From the NCBI GenBank assembly GCA_004335835.1, contig RWJK01000371.1, positions 1 to 49,210 on the forward strand: 49,210 bases of DNA, read 5' to 3'. Below are positions 42,176 through 49,210 of the stretch, one piece after another. The notes below the pieces were generated by a model that was not told the DNA's origin, did no database searches, and worked only from the letters and a program-made list of their open reading frames with translations. The first letter of the stretch is position 1. Each line of letters begins with the position of its first letter. The translations under genes were made by a program, and so were the position numbers. The DNA is from Scenedesmus sp. ARA3. Its lineage: Eukaryota > Chlorophyta > Chlorophyceae > Sphaeropleales > Scenedesmaceae.

Positions 42176-44525
42176 TCATGAGCTGAGCATTGCCACCATG
42201 CCCAGAGCAGCTGCTGCTGGCTACGTGCAAGGGGTGCCATCAATTGCACCAACAAAATGAAGTAGTATTGGGGATGATGTTGTGCTCGCAACTTTGTTGG
42301 CTACTAGCATGTATGGCAGATGCCATTGCCAAACCGCGCGGTTGTATTTGCTTTGACCAGGTTTGACCAGGTTCATGAACTGATATGTACTGCGGAACAC
42401 TTTGGGAATGTGTCTGAGCCTGAAAGGCTTCTCTATGCATGTTACATATGCTGCTGCAAACCTTGCCTCAAGGCGGTTGCAGGGCATATGCTGGAGCTGG
42501 GCACAACCTGTGGCAGCTGCGCTAGGCAGCGACTGGGCCTTCCTTGTTTGACAACGAGCCGTGCTGTTGTGAGATGTAAATTACACATTGTATGACTAAC
42601 AATGCCCTGCACAAGCCATCCTACAAGAGGAGCAGGCTCTTCCCATAGATACGCACTGGGACCAGACCCAACCAAATGAGCAGAGTGGACAAGGTGTGTG
42701 CTTGTATTTTGTGAAGCAGCGCAGGACCAGGCTGCAGATGTGCTGAGGTACACAGGACATCAACTCAGGATATTGCATATACAGTACACCTGCTGCTGCA
42801 TACCACCATTAACTGGGTTTTCGGTTCTCGGTCGATTGATCCTCTGTATGTTACAGATCCAGCCACAACAACAACACTACGGCACACTTGAGCAACAGAC
42901 TCGTGGACATGCAAACATGTGATCACATGTTACAGATGCGTCTTCACAACGTGGCAAGCCTGTGCCTCAGCCGCACCGCAGGCAGCAACTGGTTGCAAGG
43001 CTGCAATGGTTCCTGACCCGTTGTGGGTCCACACCCACCAACGAACCGCTGTGCACATCAAGCTGACCGAAGGCTGGCAGCACCAGCCGCACTAGCCACA
43101 CAGCAGGAAGCTGCTATGCATTATTGACGCTAACATGCAAATGCGTGCCAACGCCATCATGCATGAAATCTTGCTTTAAGCTGGGCCTCAAAACTATCCA
43201 AAGGGCTGCCCCACAAGTTTCTACCCAGGTTGCTGCAACAGCAGCTAGCGCAGCAGCTTGAAACACTGCCATTTTACTGCAGCACCATCATGGTGTTCAT
43301 GATGAAGCTTTCTCAGCCAGCTTGATGGGTAACATGCCATGTCAGTGATGATGATGATGAAGCTCTTCCAGCCACTGAGGCGCACATGCTGCTCAGGATC
43401 AAGGTTTGTGCCACTCACCAACACCTTGTAATACTCAACAGGGGACGAATGCAACAAGCAAGTAATACACCAGAAAGCCCGCAGGCTTGTGCAACCTTTG
43501 CAGCTGACAATATCGACTACAACCACATTGATTCTGGGCGCGGTAAGGCATTGCTGGACTGGCTGCAAGCGTCAGCCAATTCCAAAATCGTGCATCGGTC
43601 TGTCTGCCTTTGCGGCTGCTCCATCGCATGGCAGCTGTCATTTGAGGCATCAAAAGTACACGTCTGGCAATGCTGCTGTGGGCGTGGCTCATATCATGCG
43701 CCTTGGATGACCATATATCAAGGAGCAGAGGCTGACAGACTGCCCATGTCAGTATGGCCTTACAAGCCACTCAATGGGCTGGGCACCACACGGCATTGCC
43801 TGCAGGCGCTCCAGACGCAAGCCACCCACTCAACACGCTCATGCTGCACCCTGTATATGCTGTAAGCACTAAGCACCACCCTCAAGGCTTTGGACCTGCA
43901 ATGTTGGGTCCTGGCATGGAGTTCTTTGCTGCCACGGCCGCCTGTGCCTCAATCCTGCTGTCGATGGCCGATGAGGTGGCAGCATTCAGGCTTGTTGCCA
44001 CGCCTACTCCCCTGGCAGTGCTGCCCACAGGCAGCTGGGCAGCCAGGCTAGGCACGTTGGCCAGCCTCACTGCAGGCTTTGGGGCAGGCCTGCTGCCAGA
44101 AGCGTAGCTGCAGCAACAACGAGTGCATGTGGCGCAGGGAGGACGTGTGAGAGCGCAGCTTGGAAGTCGTTTTGCACGGTGTGCTAATCACTTGCATGTG
44201 TTGTGATGATGCGGATGTTATTGTGCTGCGTTGATGTAGCTTAGTGAGGACACAATGCGTTCTGGCTGCATGTAGCTTTGGCCGGCATGCAGTGGGTGCA
44301 GCCAGCTGGCAGGCGACGCGTCGCCTGCATCAACCGCTGTGCCACAAGCCACATGCAGCCCCAAGCACAGCCTTACTCAGCACACAGCTGTTGGATGCAG
44401 TGCGCCGAATGTACAGCACAGGGCAGACTTCCTATGACTGCATGCCTGCTATCTCGATTCAATCACAGCAGCACCTTCCTACTCCTCAGGAGTCATCAAA
44501 GTTTGATGGATTATCACAAGTCGCC
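42176..44525. other. Region without a confident gene
   Basis: This holds the 3' flanks of the NodB fusion gene (plus) and the small secreted-protein gene (minus). A doubled gaccaggttt motif at about 42355-42371 and a gatgatgatgatgaag run near 43347 are the only repeats noted, besides a weak open frame at 43754-44107 listed separately. Confidence 0.45.
43754..44107 (+). CDS. Doubtful open frame, possibly a terminal exon
   Basis: Up to 117 codons. The last 68, from the ATG at 43901, have ordinary protein-like composition with a hydrophobic stretch (EFFAATAACASILLSMADEV) and little of the Cys/His/Gln noise typical of non-coding frames here. No family is recognised and no upstream exon could be joined with confidence. 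It may be a small gene, the last exon of a plus-strand gene, or chance. Confidence 0.2.
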   Translation: MALQATQWAGHHTALPAGAPDASHPLNTLMLHPVYAVSTKHHPQGFGPAMLGPGMEFFAATAACASILLSMADEVAAFRLVATPTPLAVLPTGSWAARLGTLASLTAGFGAGLLPEA

Positions 44526-45291
44526 TCACCTGGAGATGGTTGCCGCCGTGGACGCCTGCGCGGCTGTGTCGGAGCCCTTGGCTGCACCAGAAACAAATTT
44601 CGTTGTCGTGCCGGTGCTGTAGCGTGAGTCGGACACAGTTGACGTTGATGATGCGCCGAGGGGCTTGAGCGCGGCGGCCTTCACAGCTTGAGTGGCTGTG
44701 CCAGGCTTGGCAGCAGCAGCAACAGTTGCGGCGATGTTGGCGGATGTTGCCGAGGAGGCAGCCGTGGTATCTCCGCTGTAGCTCTTGGTTCCGACAGCCT
44801 GCAGCAGCTTGCGCGCTGCACACAGCAAAAAGAGCAACAGCAATAGCGGCACAGTCGGTGAGGGTTCAGAAAGATTGCAGGCAGCTTGATGCTCTTGAAC
44901 ATGAAGGCGTGTAAGTCAATCAACAGCCAGGGCAATTGCAAGCCTCTTGCAAGCCTCTGAGATGTGCATGCCATGCACATGCCATGCACAGTGTGCAGGC
45001 AATTTTGCCTTGTGATCATCACAATGCTATGATAGCATGGCAACACACCGCCAACCGGGCACTTGGCAGGTACCAACTGATAAACTGCTTCAAGATCGTC
45101 AAATCGCTGTAATAAGATCGTGCTGCTACCTGCCGCTGTCTTGAAGTAAATGCGCCCAGCTATTGACGCCCAACGCAGTGCTGCCCAGACTGCCCCGGGC
45201 CTCGCCAGCAGTTAACCTCACCTTCAGCACCGTGTGCAATTACCAGAGCAATCAAGAGGCAGCATGCGAATGTGCGTGCGATTCTGGCCAT
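44526..45291 (-). CDS. Small secreted Ala/Ser/Thr-rich protein, 2 exons
   Basis: Exons 45291-45222 and 44815-44526 join in phase 1 to 119 residues. The first exon encodes a clear signal peptide: MARIARTFACCLLIALVIAH with cleavage probably near HGAEA. The mature start ARKLLQA is of a kind often seen just after the signal peptide in secreted proteins of volvocalean and related algae. The remainder is rich in Ala, Thr, Ser and Lys, without Cys or recognisable domains, and may be O-glycosylated; a wall or extracellular-matrix role is inference. A TATA box lies about 130 bases upstream. The final codons overlap a good donor (TCCAG|GTGAGG), so the protein may continue into a further exon I could not identify. 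Confidence 0.55.
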
Positions 45292-48200
45292 GTTTGCTGC
45301 GTGCCGCAGTGATAGCAGGGTTTGTTGAGCGCGGAAAGTTCGAGAATAACGGTGCTGGGAGTATAAGGGTAAGATCGAACAATGCAGTTGGGTGATGATG
45401 TTGTGCAAAGCTTGACCCCATTATATAGAGCACAATGTTCTTCTTGAAGGTCACTCGTCTCACTCTGACATACGCACCATGACTCTGAAGTGTGAAGGGG
45501 CGATGCGGGTTCGTACAACAGACAATATAATCAACGAATTATTTTCAACTATTGTACTGGTGACTTACACTGCGGTACGTAGAGTAGTGCATCAGACCGA
45601 TCATCAAATGCACTGGTCATGGCTGATTATGCGGGTTAGTACCCGGATTAGATGTGCCTTTTCTGGGTCCAGCCATGATCCTGCCGCTGCGTAGACACCC
45701 GAGATGTTAGCGTATAACAGTCAGCATGCCCTGTGCTCTATAACAGGACGCGATATGCAGCCGACTCCGTGTTGCGTGTGTGCTGAAGGCTGCCTGCAGC
45801 AACTACAGCCTGAGGTTTTGATGGAACTTGTATAAAGAAAGTTGCCGAATTGCATTCATTACAAGCATAAGCATCATGCAACATAATGCGCACTCACATG
45901 GCAAGAAGTGGTCCCCCGAAAGGCCACCATGGCTGCTGAACCTCAGATTAGCATGTGCAACTTGTCACAGCAACCACTTACTTTACTTATTCATTCACCT
46001 CTGCGCTACTGAAGAGCTACAGTGCCAGTCAGGTGGCATAGCCACGCGCACGACATGTGCTGGCAAGCATGTGATGCACACCCATGCCATGCAGTGCGTA
46101 CTGTACAGATACAAGTACATGCAGCGCTGTGCTCTTTACAAGAGGCACCATCAAGGCCGCAACTGCTGGGAACCTTTACAACGCACCCATCCATCTGTAC
46201 ACTCGCTGCACGGCCCCTGTATGCCGTGGGCACGAGCGCAATGCGAACAAACGGCACACCATCAGACCCACTGCACAGTGAGTGCCAGCATGCCTGCAGC
46301 AGCGGCCCCGTTTTTATGCGCAGCACGCAGCATGCACCTGCTTATCTGCCACGCAGCCTGGCCAGGCGGTGCATGTCTCAGCACCACCCCTGTAACACAT
46401 ACAGGGCACGCTGCTCTGCAACCACGGCCTCCACTGCATGTCCTCACCGCTTCTGCTTGCACAGTGTGCATAGCATCACTGCCAGCGCCTTTGTGTGATG
46501 CATGTTGACAGTCAACACCACCACCAACACCTGGCACGTCTGGTGTGGATACAGCTGCCTCCCGCACACTACAGGCCGCTGGCTGTTGCGCAGCCATGCC
46601 CATGTTGCGGCTCAACAGCCCAATCCACAACTTGTAACAGCCACAGCAGCTGCAATCCCTGACAATGAAGGTCAGAGTGGCAGCGTACAAATGCCTCCCA
46701 GCAACCCCCAGCAAACCCAGACACTAAACCAATGCTAAAACGGCGGGCATGGATGTGTTGCCTGTCAGTGCGTAGGCACAGTGTACAGTAGCACAACAAC
46801 CCCACCGCTATGCAAGCGACAGCGACCTGCTGAACCCTGTCAGTATGTGTGACTGCTGCCAAGCTTTGATGAGATGCTGTAAGATGCTCAAGGTTGAGTC
46901 CTTTGCTGTTGCCAGTATCATCTGCTGCATGCTGTCTGCCACGTGTCGCCAATGATGCCCAGCCGCCAAGCACCTATGCCAAGCAGCGCAAACAGGAGAG
47001 CAGGAGCAACCAAGGGCCTGCCACGAGTGACACACACTGCTATCACGAAGCACAGCTTGGCTACTGCTGAAGCAAGGAGGCTGACCAACACTGCAAGCTG
47101 TTGTCCGACAATGCTGGCAGCAATATTGAAACACGGAGCGCTGCCAAGGCATCAGGCAATATGGCAAGGGTCAGCAGGACACAGGTTGGCAGTCGTGACA
47201 CATCACACACTGCGCTATGTGCTGGTGTGATGGGCGCCAACCTCTTGCTGCCTACAATCATGCGGCAGCATGTTTCAGTGCCAACTGCAGTCCTTGAGGC
47301 AGAGCACCAGTGGTGCCGTGCGCAACGCCTGCTGAAGCTGAGCACCCACAACTAACACACACAGGAGTGCCCCACCTCCTAAGCATTTCCCGCTGACGTG
47401 AGCTCGTGCTGCACGCATGACAGGCTCGGCTCATTTCGCCACACCCACAACGTTTGGCAGTATGCTCTAGCTCTGCTGTAGCCTGCTGTCTAACTTGCCG
47501 CCACCCACCCCGCCTAGCCTATGGTCCTATCTGCCGCTTTGCCCCACCCCCACACACCCACACACCACCAAACATACGAAGGCTACTGTTGACTGGTACA
47601 CAGCCACAAGGACTCAACACATCATGCCGCCTGCAGGCGGGGCAAGCAGCACGCTGGCGGCTGCGGAGAGATTGAAACAACTACAGCAGTGCTGGCATGC
47701 CAGCAGCAGGCAGCAGGCAGGCAACAGCAGCCTGATCATACAGCTGCACAGACAAACAGGCTCAAGCAAGGCCTTCCAAAGATGTACAGGCTCTACACCG
47801 GCATGCAGCACCGCAGATCAGCAAGCAGATCACCAATCCGCGTTGCATGCAACTACTGACGTGATACGTCAACAATCCAGTTCATGAACACACGGGCCAG
47901 GGAACTGCCTCGTGTAGCAGCAGCAGCAAGCAGCAGCACCAGCGGCAGCACCAGCACTGCTGCTGCCACACACTGGCACTGGAACACGTTTGCTGATGGT
48001 GATGCCGCATCTGCTCATATATGCCATATTGCACACAAAGAATGCACAGCTGATGCCACGCAAGGTGTTGCTCAAACATGCACCAACTGATGTGTGCTGC
48101 TGCTGCCGTTGCCGTACAACTACTGCCCTCAACATTAATGTACATGCTGTTGCTGTTGCTTAACGCTCTGGCAATGCCTGTCTGGCAGCTGCAGCGTGGG

Positions 48201-48437
48201 TAGTTAAACCACTGCTGAGCCTGCCTGGCGCATGCGCTGCTGCTTGACATTTAGCATCTGCAGCGATGCTGCTTCTAGCCCAACATCCTTGCCACTGCCT
48301 TGTTTCATATCAAGGTTACTCGCCGCTGCTGCTGCCTGCAGCTGCCATTGCTGCTCACCCGCTGCTGCAGCAACGCCCTTCCTCCTACACAACATACCAC
48401 CCTAAGGCCCCTGTGCCAGCAGCCACCGCTGCAACTG
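45292..48437. other. Long region without recognisable gene
   Basis: Apart from the secreted-protein promoter at its left end, I see nothing supportable. Plus-strand open frames of up to 226 codons (for example 45828-46508) are His/Cys/Thr-rich with no motif or splice-compatible partner. The right end may be 3' UTR of the Gln-rich gene that enters from the right edge. Confidence 0.45.
45421..45427 (-). promoter_or_regulatory. Putative TATA box of the secreted-protein gene
   Basis: The minus strand reads CTCTATATAATGG, a good TATA element 130 bases upstream of the ATG at 45291. It would place transcription start about 100 bases before the start codon. It is the clearest core promoter element in the window. 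Confidence 0.5.
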
Positions 48438-49210
48438 TCAGCTCTGGCTGCTGCTGCCAGGCGCATCCCCAGTGCTGCGCGCACCGGCCTCCCTCTGCTG
48501 CTGCGCCATCTGCTGCCCCATCTGCTGCTGCTGGTGCAGTACAAAGCTTGCAGGCAGCAGCGTCCCTGGCGGAATCTGCTGCGGCTGCTGCAGCACTGGC
48601 TGCAGCGCCATGCCGGCCCTGGTGTGCATTGGCAGCTGCTGCATGCCAGGCATCATGCCTGCAGGGGCCATCACAGGGAAGTGGGGCACCATCATGCCAG
48701 GCCTACGCGCTGCTGCAGGCGAGGTGCCAGGCGGCTGCATGAACTGCTGCGTTACAACCGGCATCATCACCTGTGCGCCGCCGCTCCTCTGCTGCTGCTG
48801 CTGCTGCTGGGCCTCAGGCCGGCTGGGGCTGCTGCCGCCTGCTGCGGATGCGGCTGCCGCTGCTGCTGCTGCTGCAGCTGCCTCCGGCCCGGCTGGGCTT
48901 GCATCATACTGCTGCTGCTGCTGAGGCTGCTGCAGCGCAGGGTGTGGCAGGTACGACTGCTGCTGGCGTTGCATGCCGGGCCTGCCTGCAGCTTCTGCAA
49001 CTGCAGCTGAGGCCTCACTTGCTGTTGCTGGTGGGCTGCTGCTGCTGCCAGAGGGTCCGCCAGGCCCACTGGATGACCCTCCTGCTGCTGCTGCTGTTGA
49101 GCCAGCAGGTCTGACTCCCTGCCCTTGCACAAACGGCGCCTCCTCTTGCACACCATGCGCGCTGCTGCCGGACTGCTGCTGCTGCTGCTGCTGCACGCGT
49201 GGGCTGGGCT
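48438..49210 (-). CDS. Gln/Ala/Pro-rich protein, C-terminal part, runs off the window
   Basis: The frame is open from the right edge to a stop at 48438, at least 256 residues of C-terminal sequence. It opens with a Gln run, then Ser/Gly/Pro-rich, poly-Ala and poly-Gln tracts, and a Met/Pro-rich part (VMMPVVTQQFMQPPG, PVMAPAGMMPGMQQLP) before a final Gln-rich HQQQQMGQQMAQQQ. Such tails occur in transcriptional co-regulators and RNA-granule proteins, but no domain is present to decide. A CAG acceptor very close to the window edge may be the true start of this exon. Confidence 0.55.
   Translation of the reverse strand, partial: PSPRVQQQQQQQSGSSAHGVQEEAPFVQGQGVRPAGSTAAAAGGSSSGPGGPSGSSSSPPATASEASAAVAEAAGRPGMQRQQQSYLPHPALQQPQQQQQYDASPAGPEAAAAAAAAAAASAAGGSSPSRPEAQQQQQQQRSGGAQVMMPVVTQQFMQPPGTSPAAARRPGMMVPHFPVMAPAGMMPGMQQLPMHTRAGMALQPVLQQPQQIPPGTLLPASFVLHQQQQMGQQMAQQQREAGARSTGDAPGSSSQS

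Noticed and set aside
45828..46508. 226-codon plus-strand open frame
   Set aside because: His/Cys/Thr-rich, no motif, no matching splice partners and several overlapping frames of similar quality.

Overview
This window is nuclear DNA of a green alga (Chlorophyta). Every confident gene is split by many short GT-AG introns. Coding strands are saturated with CAG, giving poly-Gln, poly-Ala and poly-Ser runs, while CTG runs lie just upstream of acceptors. The gene set includes a chloroplast import channel (TOC75), plant-type squalene synthase and an exosome subunit. The composition suggests a chlorophycean, possibly Sphaeropleales (Scenedesmus/Tetradesmus-like), but the genus is a guess. There are no bacterial operons, CRISPR arrays, rRNA or convincing tRNA genes.

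Layout: 1-2441, no recognisable gene. 2442-7146 (-), squalene synthase, 10 exons. 8276-9439 (-), Gln/Lys-rich protein of unknown function, 2 exons. 9900-16571 (-), TOC75, 9 exons. 17321-22262 (-), GH32 beta-fructosidase (invertase family), 9 exons. 23074-27660 (+), exosome subunit RRP45, 10 exons. 28774-30700 (-), BTB-BACK protein with a MATH-like C-terminus, 2 exons. 31887-34839 (-), 2-oxoglutarate/Fe(II) oxygenase, 8 exons, frame broken in two places. 36008-41999 (+), a degenerate NodB (polysaccharide deacetylase-like) domain with N-terminal membrane segments, apparently fused to a coiled coil and Gly-Pro-Asp-rich repeats, 8 exons. 44526-45291 (-), small secreted protein, 2 exons. 48438-49210 (-), 3' part of a Gln/Ala-rich protein running off the window. 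Exon models were built by hand from reading phase, splice signals and family conservation. All junctions of the confident genes are phase-consistent.

The genes are functionally unrelated (sterol synthesis, plastid import, sugar hydrolysis, RNA turnover, a likely ubiquitin adaptor, an oxygenase, wall or membrane glycan biology), as expected for a eukaryotic chromosome.

The most unusual feature is structural. Introns of TOC75, GH32, RRP45 and the oxygenase contain one to four extra copies of the adjoining exon end with its splice site ('exon-edge echoes'), produced by local tandem duplication. Some echoes carry both an acceptor and a donor and could act as micro-exons. Also notable are an interspersed intronic repeat shared by squalene synthase and TOC75, a long foldback hairpin in TOC75 intron 4, and the degenerate NodB fusion protein.
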